A DNA stretch of 64,000 nt from Ensifer sp. BR816 (GTDB lineage Bacteria > Pseudomonadota > Alphaproteobacteria > Rhizobiales > Rhizobiaceae), in contig NZ_KB905370.1 of the NCBI RefSeq assembly GCF_000378985.1, forward strand, positions 2,983,210 to 3,047,209. Direction: 5' to 3'. A program made the translations under genes and the position numbers. The notes beneath the pieces were generated by a model. The model saw nothing but the letters and a program-made list of their open reading frames with translations, had not been told where the DNA came from and searched no databases. Shown in pieces: positions 35,710 to 43,787 of the stretch. The stretch's first letter is position 1; each line of letters starts with the position of its first letter.

Positions 35710-36681
35710 TTAGTTCCCCGCCGTCATGGATTTCAGCGCCTTCTCAAGCAGGTCCGTCTTGACCCACTCGCTTGCCTGCGGGGGCGTGCTCATGCGGCCA
35801 ACCCCGAACTTTTGCATCATGTCGGTGGTTGCTTGCACATGCTCGACGGTGATGTCGTAGGAGTAGGGCGAGTTGCCGATCGCATCCTTGAAGTCCTGAG
35901 GCGTGATCTGGCCCTTGAACATCGATTCCACGACGTAACCTTCAGCAATATCCGGATGCTTCATGAAAGTGTCCGTTGCCTCGATGAAGAGTTTCATCGT
36001 GCGTTCGGCAACATCTGGCTTTTCCTTGTAGAGCGCCTCGGAGAAAACCAGCGAGCGTACCGGCATGCCGATCGGCGTGTCATAGGGTTTCATGATCTCG
36101 ACCCCAAACTTCTTGTTCAGCGCCTGGCTCGCCTGGGGCTCCGACTGGCACATGGCATCGATATCGCCGGCCATCAGCGCCTGGTTCAGGTCGGCAAAGG
36201 CCATGTAGACGATCTGCACGTCCTTGCCGGGCTTGTCGGACCAGGTCAGGCCGTAATTCTCCAGTTCGGCGAGCAGCAGCAATTCCTGCGCTCCGCCGCG
36301 CGCCACGCCGACTTTCTTGCCCTTGAAGTCGCCGACCGATGTAATGCCGGACTCGCTGCCGGCGACGATGCGGACCCCGCCTTTGGCAAAACCGGCAACC
36401 GCATAGATCGGCACCCCGCGTGCCCGGCCGGCAATGGCTGCATCGACGGCGCTTGCGGCGACATCGACCTCGCCCGCCACGATTGCCGGCAGAATGTCGA
36501 CGCCCTTGGCGAAGAAGCGCTCCTCGATCTCCAGATCGTATTTCGCGGCGATCTCTTTCATGTAGGAGATTGCCCCGTAGTGCGCGAATTTGAGATTGGC
36601 GAGACGTATCTTGTCGGCGGCCTCGGCGCTCGATGCGACGAAAGCGGCTGTCACCAGCAGAACACGGAAAATCAGCTTCAT
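35710..36681 (-). CDS. ABC importer substrate-binding protein, NMT1/SsuA-like
   Basis: This 323-aa periplasmic protein has a signal peptide (MKLIFRVLLVTAAFVASSAEA) and a type II binding fold of the SsuA/TauA/NMT1 group, with DILPAIVAGEVDVAASAVDA and FKGKKVGVARGGAQELLLLA as typical segments. The ligand cannot be told; sulfonates, nitrate, pyrimidine precursors and other small anions all occur in this group. It is the first gene of the operon and has a sigma-54 promoter 52 bases before its ATG. Confidence 0.88.
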   Translation of the reverse strand: MKLIFRVLLVTAAFVASSAEAADKIRLANLKFAHYGAISYMKEIAAKYDLEIEERFFAKGVDILPAIVAGEVDVAASAVDAAIAGRARGVPIYAVAGFAKGGVRIVAGSESGITSVGDFKGKKVGVARGGAQELLLLAELENYGLTWSDKPGKDVQIVYMAFADLNQALMAGDIDAMCQSEPQASQALNKKFGVEIMKPYDTPIGMPVRSLVFSEALYKEKPDVAERTMKLFIEATDTFMKHPDIAEGYVVESMFKGQITPQDFKDAIGNSPYSYDITVEHVQATTDMMQKFGVGRMSTPPQASEWVKTDLLEKALKSMTAGN

Positions 36682-36732
36682 TTCATTCCTCCCGATGAAT
36701 TCAGGATGGCGGCTGCCACCCGCTCTCCTTTC

Positions 36733-36748
36733 AGCAACTTGCGTGCCA
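36733..36748 (-). promoter_or_regulatory. Sigma-54 (-24/-12) promoter of the ABC importer operon
   Basis: On the minus strand the site reads TGGCACGCAAGTTGCT, which matches the sigma-54 consensus TGGCACG-N4-TTGCW in every fixed position. The -12 GC lies about 52 bases before the ATG of the binding-protein gene. The DctD-like activator encoded at the end of this gene block has the GAFTGA loop needed to use such a promoter. Confidence 0.85.
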
Positions 36749-36844
36749 TTTATCTCGGGCGCTGCGCGCGCCGATGCGGATCGGGACCGGAGGAGTCGCT
36801 AACTATTGGAGAATTAAGCGAAAATGGCAGCGCATACGCTTTGT

Positions 36845-36859
36845 GCGGCCGGAGGCCGC
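36845..36859. promoter_or_regulatory. Inverted repeat GCGGCC-GGA-GGCCGC, possible enhancer site
   Basis: Six-base arms flank GGA about 100 bases upstream of the -24 element. Sigma-54 activators bind inverted repeats at such distances, so this may be the upstream activator site for the DctD-like regulator. The assignment is by position only, and the DNA is GC-rich enough for a chance match. Confidence 0.35.
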
Positions 36860-37069
36860 GGCAGATTTGGTCTGCAGCTGCATCAATCGCCCGGGCAAGG
36901 AGTTGCCGAGCGGCGGCGAGAGCGGCAAGTTTTTGCCAGACGGACGAGGGCCGGTGAGGTGCAGTTCTTCGATCATGGCCGGATGGTTCTCAACCCCGAC
37001 AAGCTCACCGGCGTTCCGTTCCCACCCGCCGGAGCCGGTCTTGCCTGACAGGCCCCCGATGCGCGTTCG

Positions 37070-37870
37070 TCAGATGCCTGCGAGCTTCCTCAGGTCCTCG
37101 ACCGCGCCGGGTGCAGCGGCGAGAACGGCAGCGCCCTTCGTCAGACGCTCGCCGTCTACGGGGAAGGGGAGATACCAGCCGCCAGCTTCCTGGACGAGGC
37201 AATAGCCGGCAAGGCAGTCCCAGGCATGCATATACGGCTCGTAGTAGCCGACCAGGCGGCCGGCCGCGACATAGGCGAGCATCAGCGCACCGGACCCGTT
37301 GCGGATGAAGGTGCCGCCGGCTTCAAGCAGGTTTTCCACCATCTTCGCGACGAAGGCCGGCGTCACATAGTTGTTGGCGCCAAGACCGGTCACCGCGTTG
37401 CGGATGGTCCGCGAAGCGTCCAGCGACAGCGTCTTGCCGTTCAGCCGGGCGCCGAGCCCGAGCGCGGCCGCATAGAGCTCGCCGTGGCAGGGCGCGGCAA
37501 TGACGCCCACCACCGGCACGCCGTCATGGACGAGGCCGATCGAGACGCACCAGTTGGGCATGCCGTGGACGAACGGGCTGGTGCCGTCGATCGGATCGAT
37601 GACCCAGGTGAAGCCGGAACGGCCGGCCTGCAGGCCGTATTCCTCGCCGAGTATGCCGTCCTCCGGATAGATCTCGCCGATGCGCTCGCGGATCAGGTTT
37701 TCGACCTCGCGGTCGGCGATGGAAACGACATCCTGCGGATCCCGCTTGGTTTCGACGATCAGCGTTTCGCGGCGGTTGAAATAGTCGAGCGCCATTGCGC
37801 CGGCGTCGCGCGCAACCGTTTCGGCCAGTGCGAGGCGGGCTTCGAGCCCGGGAACGACGTGCGATGTCAT
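37070..37870 (-). CDS. Inositol monophosphatase-family phosphatase
   Basis: This 266-aa enzyme has the metal-binding motifs of the family: GEEYG (about residue 75), DPIDGTSPFVHG (the metal/phosphate loop) and the C-terminal WDCLAG. The family hydrolyses inositol, sugar, histidinol or nucleotide phosphates. It is the last gene of an operon for a binding protein, permease and ATPase of the iron/hexose-phosphate importer type, 65 bases after the ATPase gene. That suggests the imported compound is a phosphate ester that this enzyme then dephosphorylates (inference). Confidence 0.87.
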   Translation of the reverse strand: MTSHVVPGLEARLALAETVARDAGAMALDYFNRRETLIVETKRDPQDVVSIADREVENLIRERIGEIYPEDGILGEEYGLQAGRSGFTWVIDPIDGTSPFVHGMPNWCVSIGLVHDGVPVVGVIAAPCHGELYAAALGLGARLNGKTLSLDASRTIRNAVTGLGANNYVTPAFVAKMVENLLEAGGTFIRNGSGALMLAYVAAGRLVGYYEPYMHAWDCLAGYCLVQEAGGWYLPFPVDGERLTKGAAVLAAAPGAVEDLRKLAGI

Positions 37871-37935
37871 GAAGAGGTCCTTGAATTCGTGTTTGAGTTC
37901 CGTTGATCAGGCATGCGCCTGATCCGTTTGCCGCG

Positions 37936-38997
37936 CTAGCCGCTGATGATCGCGATGCCGCGTTCCTTGAAGCCGATTGCGACGTCGGTGGCCGGACTGA
38001 TGGCGCGCTCCACGGCCGCATCGACGACGAAAAGCGTTCCCGCGGCGGTCTTCACTTCATATTCGACATGGTCGCCGAGATAGGCCGCATGCGTCACCCG
38101 CCCAGCAAAGGCCCCGTCGCTGGCGGGTTTGAGCGTGATCGCGTTGGGGCGCACCGCCAGTTTGGCCGGGCCTGGCCGAATGTCGCGCCCCGGGACCCGA
38201 TGCGTCAGCTGTTCGACGCGGATCATCGCGTCCTGTCCCTCGACCGCGATGATGTCGCAGGCGACGACGTTTGCCTCGCCCATGAAGTCGGCGATGAAGG
38301 CCGAGGCCGGCGTCTCGTAGAGGTCGCGGGGCGCGCCCGCCTGGGCGATGCCTCCATCCTTCATCACGACGATGCGGTCGGACACGGCGAGCGCCTCGTC
38401 CTGATCGTGCGTGACATAGACGGCGGTGAACCCCAGGCGCTGCTGCAATTCGCGGATCTCGGTTCTGACACGTCGCCTCAGCCGCGCATCGAGGTTCGAC
38501 AGCGGCTCGTCGAGGAGCAACACCTGCGGCTCGAGAACCAGCGCACGGGCAACGGCGACGCGCTGCTGCTGGCCGCCGGAAAGCTCGGCCGGCAGGCGCT
38601 GGCCCATGCCGGCGAGGCCGACGAGCGCCAGCCCGTCCTCCGCCCGCTCGCGCGCCTCTCTGCGCTTCATTCCGGAGGATTCGAGCCCATAGGCGATGTT
38701 GTCGAGGGCGGTCATATGCGGGAACAGCGCATAGGACTGGAACACCATCGAAACGTCGCGCTCGTTCGCCGGCAGCATTGTCACGTCCTTGCCGCCGATG
38801 AAGATGCGGCCGGATGTCGGATGCTCGAGGCCGGCGAGCATGCGCAGCGTCGTCGTCTTGCCGCAGCCGGAGGGGCCGAGCAGCGTCACCAGCGTGCCGG
38901 GTTCGATGGTGAGCGAGAGATCGGGGATCGCGACGAAGGCGCCGAACTCTTTGCGCACGTTCCGGAAGACGACGGTACCGGGAGCTTCGATGGTCAT
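37936..38997 (-). CDS. ABC importer ATPase, FbpC/PotA/AfuC type
   Basis: This 353-aa ATPase has Walker A (GPSGCGKTT), signature (LSGGQQQR), Walker B ([13 protein letters not shown]) and the switch His (VYVTHDQDEA), followed by a TOBE-type C-terminal domain of about 120 residues. This matches the iron(III)/polyamine/hexose-phosphate importer group. Its ATG overlaps the permease stop as ATGA. Confidence 0.9.
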   Translation of the reverse strand: MTIEAPGTVVFRNVRKEFGAFVAIPDLSLTIEPGTLVTLLGPSGCGKTTTLRMLAGLEHPTSGRIFIGGKDVTMLPANERDVSMVFQSYALFPHMTALDNIAYGLESSGMKRREARERAEDGLALVGLAGMGQRLPAELSGGQQQRVAVARALVLEPQVLLLDEPLSNLDARLRRRVRTEIRELQQRLGFTAVYVTHDQDEALAVSDRIVVMKDGGIAQAGAPRDLYETPASAFIADFMGEANVVACDIIAVEGQDAMIRVEQLTHRVPGRDIRPGPAKLAVRPNAITLKPASDGAFAGRVTHAAYLGDHVEYEVKTAAGTLFVVDAAVERAISPATDVAIGFKERGIAIISG

Positions 38998-41225
38998 GCG
39001 GTCTTCTCCTGGTGGATGGATGCGGGCGCGGCCGCGACGGACTGGATCCGGTTCTCGCGGCGCAGCCGCCGCTCGCCGACGAGGAGCTGGAAGCCGCCGA
39101 TGACGGCGACCATCACGAGGATCAGCATTGAGGAGTAGGCGATCGCCACGCCGTATTCGCCATTCTCGACAAGCCCGACGATATAGGAGGTCGCCATGTT
39201 GTATTCGGCACTGACGAGAAAGATCACCGCACTGATCGAGGTGATGGCCCGGACGAAGGAATAGACGAGTGCGGCGGTGATTGCCGGGCGCAGCAGCGGC
39301 AGGATTATCTTGCGGATGGTGCGGAAGCTGTCGGCGCGGAGTGTGAGCGAGGCCTCGTCGAGGCTTCGGTCGAGCTGGCTCATTGCCGCCACCCCACCGC
39401 GCACGCCGACCGGCATGTTGCGGAACGCAAAGCAGGCGACCAGGATCAACGCGCTGCCGGTCATCTCGATCGGCGGCAGGTTGAAGGCCATGATATAGCT
39501 GATGCCGATGACCGTGCCGGGAATGGCGAAGCTCATCATCAGCGCGAACTCGAAAAGTTCGCGACCGGCAAATCTCTGGCGCACGATCAGATAGGCGGTG
39601 AGGAGGCCGACCGCTGCCGTCAGCGGCGCCGAGACGAGCGCGATCTCCATCGTCGTCCAGAAGGAGTTCCAGGCAACCCCCGTCCAGGCGAGGCTGCCGT
39701 CGCGGAATTCGACGGAGAAGGCCTGCGCGTAGTGCTCGAGCGTGAGTGAATTGTCGAGGCCCCAGGTCTTCACGAAGCCACCGATGAGGATCATGCCGTA
39801 GACGACGAGCGTGAACAGCGCCCAGGGGATGACGAGGGCATGGACGCCGATCGAGACGGAGCGGGGGAGGGCGGCATGGGCACCGCTGTCACCCTTGCCG
39901 GTGACGGTCGCAAAGTTCTTGCCGGAGAGCCAGAGGCGTTGGGCGAGGAAGGCCGTCAGCGTGAAGCACAGCAGCACGATGGCGAGCACCGCCGCGCGGG
40001 AGGGGTCGTTCTGCGAGCCGACGACGGCGAAGAAGATCTCGGTCGAAAGCACGCCATGGCTGCCGCCGAGCACCAGCGGATTGCCGAAGTCGGCCATGCT
40101 CTCGATGAAGCCGATGAGGAAGGCATTGGCGAGCCCCGGTTTCATCAGCGGCAGCGAGATTCGCCAGAAGGTGCGCCAGCGATCGGCCTTCAACGTTTGC
40201 GAGGCCTCCTCCATCGACGGGCTGACGCCCTCGACGACCCCGATCAGCACCAGGAATGAGATTGGCGTGAACGAGAGAACCTGAGCGATCCAGATGCCGG
40301 TGAGACCATAGAGCCAGCGGCCCGGCTCGACCCCGAGCACCGCGGAGACGGCCTCGGTGACAATGCCGGAGCGGCCGAAGAGCAGCGTCAGCGCCAGACC
40401 GATGACGAATGGCGGCGTGATGATCGGGAGCACGGTCAGTAGCCGCAGGCTCTTCTTGCAGCGGAAGCCCGTGCGAGTCGCGACTAGCGCGAAGGCCAGC
40501 CCCAGGAGCGTCGAGCCGCTTGCGGTCATCAACGCAAGCCAGAAGGTACGCCAGGCGACGCCGCAGCGTCCGGCGCCGACCAGGCAATCGAGGCTCCAGA
40601 TCGACGGGTCGACGATGTTGCGGCTAAAGCCATGCGGATTGAAGGACCCATCAAAGTCCTGAAAGGCTCCGACCATCATGCTGCCGATCGGATAGAAGAC
40701 GAAAACGGCGACGAGGAAGACGAGGATCGAAATGGCCCCGACGATGAAGGCGTCGCCCTTCATTGCGCCGCGTTCGGCGAGACCGAAGGCGAAGACGAGA
40801 ACGAAAAGCAGCGCGGTAAGCACCGCGCCCGCGCCCATCGAGGGTTGCCCGTCTGCAAGCGGGCCGAACAGCGTCTCGCTGAGCGTCCAGGTCCAGCCGG
40901 AGAAACCGACCGCCAGGCCCTGCAGCGCGAGAAAACCCAGGCCGGCGGCGCCGGCATAGGCGAGCAGGCCGCCGCGCCGCATCGGGTCTTCCGTGAAGCG
41001 GGCGATCGCGGCGAGAACCATCAGCAATGCGGGAACGATCAGCCACCACCGACCATGGACAGCGATCTGAAGAAGGCCGGGTGCTGTCGCCGGATCGCCC
41101 GGAAAGGTGTCGAGCCAGCCAAGGCTGAAGAAGCCGCTGTCGATCCTGTACCAGGGGACTGCGACAAAGGCCGCGAGGCCGAGCGCCAGGACGATATCGA
41201 GTCTGCGATTGCGGTTGTTGCTCAA
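38994..41225 (-). CDS. Double-length ABC permease, FbpB/AfuB type
   Basis: This 743-aa permease contains two fused membrane halves, each with about six helices and its own EAA-type coupling loop: SMEEASQTLKADRWRTFWRI in the first half and SLDEASLTLRADSFRTIRKI in the second. That is the FbpB/SfuB/AfuB layout, in which one polypeptide replaces two permeases. Extra N-terminal helices add about 150 residues. It is coupled to the ATPase gene by ATGA and lies 258 bases after the binding-protein gene, a gap filled partly by a palindromic element. Confidence 0.9.
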   Translation of the reverse strand: MSNNRNRRLDIVLALGLAAFVAVPWYRIDSGFFSLGWLDTFPGDPATAPGLLQIAVHGRWWLIVPALLMVLAAIARFTEDPMRRGGLLAYAGAAGLGFLALQGLAVGFSGWTWTLSETLFGPLADGQPSMGAGAVLTALLFVLVFAFGLAERGAMKGDAFIVGAISILVFLVAVFVFYPIGSMMVGAFQDFDGSFNPHGFSRNIVDPSIWSLDCLVGAGRCGVAWRTFWLALMTASGSTLLGLAFALVATRTGFRCKKSLRLLTVLPIITPPFVIGLALTLLFGRSGIVTEAVSAVLGVEPGRWLYGLTGIWIAQVLSFTPISFLVLIGVVEGVSPSMEEASQTLKADRWRTFWRISLPLMKPGLANAFLIGFIESMADFGNPLVLGGSHGVLSTEIFFAVVGSQNDPSRAAVLAIVLLCFTLTAFLAQRLWLSGKNFATVTGKGDSGAHAALPRSVSIGVHALVIPWALFTLVVYGMILIGGFVKTWGLDNSLTLEHYAQAFSVEFRDGSLAWTGVAWNSFWTTMEIALVSAPLTAAVGLLTAYLIVRQRFAGRELFEFALMMSFAIPGTVIGISYIMAFNLPPIEMTGSALILVACFAFRNMPVGVRGGVAAMSQLDRSLDEASLTLRADSFRTIRKIILPLLRPAITAALVYSFVRAITSISAVIFLVSAEYNMATSYIVGLVENGEYGVAIAYSSMLILVMVAVIGGFQLLVGERRLRRENRIQSVAAAPASIHQEKTA

Positions 41226-41377
41226 GGGGCTGTCCTGGCGCGGCTGGCTGTGACGACCGGGAACCCGCCGCTACCAGCGGGCAATTCGAAGCCCCGGTAC
41301 GGGAGTCCAACCTCCCGTACCGAAAGCCAGATTCAGAGGCAGGCGGCGGACTACCGGCGCGACCGGCAAGCGCTCTG

Positions 41378-41478
41378 CTGCATGTTTCCTTGAATCGGTG
41401 CCGAGTAAGGATGAAAACATGCAGTATTTCAATGAGCTACAGCAGCCTTTTCGCGTCCGATAAGACGCGGCGCTGCAG
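41378..41478. repeat. Palindromic intergenic element, copy B (two hairpins)
   Basis: The first hairpin has perfect 10-base arms CTGCATGTTT (41378-41387) and AAACATGCAG (41415-41424). The second has an inner stem CGCGTC (41452-41457) and GACGCG (41464-41469) with imperfect outer arms CTACAGC and GCTGCAG. The same two modules recur in copy C. It lies between the binding-protein gene and the permease gene of one operon, just past the stop at 41484, where a stable structure would protect the upstream message and lower read-through. Confidence 0.8.
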
Positions 41479-41483
41479 TGCCA

Positions 41484-42512
41484 TCAATTGGCGCTTGCGC
41501 CGATTTCCTTGTCCCAGCGCTCGAGCAGTGCCTTGCGCATAGCCGGATCGCCATAGGTCTTGAAGTCGTAGTCGATCAGCTTGATGTTCTCGAACTTCGG
41601 CGCCTCCTTCGGCACTTCCGCTGATTTGTTCGACGGAAGCTGGAAGGACTTCGCTTCCTTCATGCTGGATTGCACCTTGGCCGACAGGACCCAGTCGTAC
41701 CATTTCTTGGCGTTCTCGAGGTTCTTGGCGCCCTTGATGATCGACATGGATCCGATCTCGTAGCCGGTCCCCTCGCAGGGTGCGACCGCCTTGACCGGGA
41801 AGCCCTCGACCGCCTGGGCCACCGCATCATGCATGAAGACGATGCCGATCGCGGTTTCGCCACGCGCTGCGGCTTTCACCGGCGCCGAGCCGGATTTCGT
41901 ATATTGCGAGACGTTGGCGTTGAGCTTCTTCAAGTAGTCGAAGGCCTTGTCCTCGCCCATGATCTGGACGAGTGTCGCGAGCGCCGTATAGGCCGTGCCG
42001 GACGAATTCGGGTTGGCGATCTGGATTTCACCCTTGAAGGACGGGTCGAGGAGATCCGCAAAGCACGTCGGCTCCTTGAGATTCTTCTGCTTGAAAATCT
42101 CCGTGTTGTAGCCCCAGCCGAGCGCGCCGGCATAGACGCCGACCGTCCGGTAGCCGGCACTTTCGGCCTGCTTGACCGCCCAATCATGCAATTCAGCGAG
42201 CATCGGTGACTTGTATTCGAGCGTCAGGCCCTCGGACGCCGCCTGAAGATGCGGGTCGCCGGTACCGGCCCACCAGATGTCAGTCTTGGGGTTTCGCGCT
42301 TCGGCGCGGACCTTCGCATAGGTCTCGCCGGAAGAGAGGCGGACCATGTTGACCGAAATGCCCGTTTCCTTCTCGAAGGCGCCTTCCAGCTGTTCGCAGA
42401 TTACCACGTCTGCCGAGCAGATCAGATTGAGAGTTCCGTTCGCCTGCGCGGAATAGGCAAAGACGGTCGCAGCCGCGGCGAGAGCGGCCGCAGTCATTCT
42501 AGCCAAACCCAT
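41484..42512 (-). CDS. ABC importer substrate-binding protein, Fbp/AfuA type
   Basis: This 342-aa periplasmic protein has a signal peptide (MGLARMTAAALAAAATVFAY) and a type II binding fold of the FbpA/AfuA group, with NMVRLSSGETYAKVRAEARN and DIWWAGTGDPHLQAASEGL. The tyrosine-rich iron site of true FbpA is not evident, and the GTGDPH segment resembles AfuA, which in Actinobacillus binds hexose phosphates. I start it at the ATG at 42512, preceded by GGGAGG. The open frame continues to 42815 but would run through the operator region. Confidence 0.86.
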   Translation of the reverse strand: MGLARMTAAALAAAATVFAYSAQANGTLNLICSADVVICEQLEGAFEKETGISVNMVRLSSGETYAKVRAEARNPKTDIWWAGTGDPHLQAASEGLTLEYKSPMLAELHDWAVKQAESAGYRTVGVYAGALGWGYNTEIFKQKNLKEPTCFADLLDPSFKGEIQIANPNSSGTAYTALATLVQIMGEDKAFDYLKKLNANVSQYTKSGSAPVKAAARGETAIGIVFMHDAVAQAVEGFPVKAVAPCEGTGYEIGSMSIIKGAKNLENAKKWYDWVLSAKVQSSMKEAKSFQLPSNKSAEVPKEAPKFENIKLIDYDFKTYGDPAMRKALLERWDKEIGASAN

Positions 42513-42553
42513 GTTTTCCTCCCGAATTGTACCGGCGCCTCCAGCCGGGCGCA

Positions 42554-42569
42554 TTGCAAGCGCGTGCAA
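42554..42569. promoter_or_regulatory. Operator 1, TTGCA-N6-TGCAA
   Basis: TTGCA at 42554-42558 and TGCAA at 42565-42569 flank six bases. It lies 42 bases upstream of the importer binding-protein start and shares its architecture with two further sites nearer the LacI-type gene. The 16-base size and symmetry are usual for LacI-family operators. Confidence 0.6.
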
Positions 42570-42641
42570 ATGCTGCATGACATGGTCATGGGTGTCAATA
42601 AATTTGTTAGAGCATTCCGCACTTGCAGCGATCACATTCGC

Positions 42642-42667
42642 TTGCACGCAATTGCAATATTGTGCAA
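42642..42667. promoter_or_regulatory. Operators 2 and 3, overlapping TTGCA-N6-TGCAA sites
   Basis: Two sites of the same design overlap by six bases: TTGCA (42642-42646) with TGCAA (42653-42657), and TTGCA (42652-42656) with TGCAA (42663-42667). They lie 33 bases before the LacI-type GTG start. Together with operator 1 they point to autoregulation and control of the divergent importer operon by the same repressor, perhaps with looping. Confidence 0.6.
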
Positions 42668-42699
42668 AGCTCTGTGCACGTTTGAAAGCAGGTGGACGT

Positions 42700-43707
42700 G
42701 TGCAGAAGCCTTTCGTCTCTGCCCAGGAGGTTGCCGAACGCGCCGGTGTCTCACGCTCGGCCGTGTCACGCACCTTTACGCCCGGCGCCAGCGTTTCAAC
42801 CGAGACACGCCGCAAGGTGATGGAGGCGGCCGAGGCGCTCGGCTATCACGTCAATCACCTGGCGCGCGGTCTGATGCGCAACGAGAGCGGCATCGTCTGC
42901 CTGATCGTGTCGGACATGGGTACGCCCTATCGCTCCAGCCTGGTCCGCGCCGTGACGCAACACCTGCAGGACGCCGGCAAGATCGCCATGCTGGTCAACA
43001 CGGATCGGTTCGATGGCAGCGTCGATCTGGCGCTTCGCCAGGCGATCCGCTATCGCGCCGACGCCTCGATCATCCTGTCCGGCATGCCGGACAAGTCGAT
43101 CACTGAGCTCTGCCTGAAGAACGGCCAGCGCCTCGTCCTCATCAATCGCGATGACGCGCAGCCAGGACCCTTCCGGATCAATCTGGACGATGCGGAGGCG
43201 GCGGGACGCGTCGTAACCGCCTTCGTCCGCGCCGGCTGCCGCCGCCTCGCCTTTGCCAATTCGCAGGCCGGCACGCCAAGCCTGATGGCGCGCGAGCGCG
43301 GCTTTATAGCCGCGGCAAAGGTGTTGGGCCTTGAGGTTATGGTGGAGCGCTACGGGCCTACCAACTACGCCAGCGGCCGTATTCTGGCCCAGCGACTGCT
43401 GACCCGCCGCGACCGCCCGGACGCCGTTTTCTGCGCGACGGATTTGATCGCCTGCGGCTTCCTGGATGCTGCTCGCCACGATTTCGCGATCTCGGTCCCG
43501 GATCAACTCTGCCTCGCTGGTTTCGACGACATCGAGCAGGCCTCCTGGTCTTCCTATCAGTTGACGACGTTCGCCCAGCCGGTTGACGCGATCGCCCGCG
43601 AGGCGGTCAACTGGCTCGGGGGCGACAGCATCGCCGATCCGGCGGGCAGCCCGCCCGTTCGCCTCCACGCCGACCTCGTCTGGCGATCGTCGATCCGCGG
43701 CGCCTGA
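42700..43707 (+). CDS. LacI family transcriptional regulator
   Basis: This 335-aa protein has the LacI helix-turn-helix and hinge at its N-terminus (SAQEVAERAGVSRSAVSRTF, then VMEAAEALGYHVNHLARGLM) and a type I periplasmic-binding-like ligand domain (residues about 65-335) with the family's AVFCATDLIACGFLDAARH and LCLAGFDDIEQASW. I start it at the GTG at 42700, next to AGGTGGA; the open frame extends back to 42511 through the operator region, which is unlikely to be coding. LacI members mostly sense sugars or sugar phosphates. It is divergent from the importer-phosphatase operon. Confidence 0.9.
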   Translation: MQKPFVSAQEVAERAGVSRSAVSRTFTPGASVSTETRRKVMEAAEALGYHVNHLARGLMRNESGIVCLIVSDMGTPYRSSLVRAVTQHLQDAGKIAMLVNTDRFDGSVDLALRQAIRYRADASIILSGMPDKSITELCLKNGQRLVLINRDDAQPGPFRINLDDAEAAGRVVTAFVRAGCRRLAFANSQAGTPSLMARERGFIAAAKVLGLEVMVERYGPTNYASGRILAQRLLTRRDRPDAVFCATDLIACGFLDAARHDFAISVPDQLCLAGFDDIEQASWSSYQLTTFAQPVDAIAREAVNWLGGDSIADPAGSPPVRLHADLVWRSSIRGA

Positions 43708-43787
43708 ACTCCTCACGAGATTTCGATTTTACGATCGCCCTTGCGCGCAATACGCTGATGCCTCGGAATATCCAAGGGAGGTTCGCC

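Larger units (their letters stand above)
36682..37069. other. Regulatory region upstream of the sigma-54-dependent ABC operon
   Basis: This stretch of about 390 bases separates the importer operon from the end of the inositol-monophosphatase-like gene. It holds a sigma-54 promoter at 36733-36748 and, about 100 bases further upstream, an inverted repeat that could be an activator site. A plus-strand frame at 36824-37048 has no supporting features and is not called. Confidence 0.6.

Noticed and set aside
36824..37048. A 74-codon plus-strand frame between the sigma-54 operon and the phosphatase gene
   Set aside because: It overlaps the likely activator site, has no ribosome-binding site and matches nothing I know. 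A decayed gene end is possible but unsupported.
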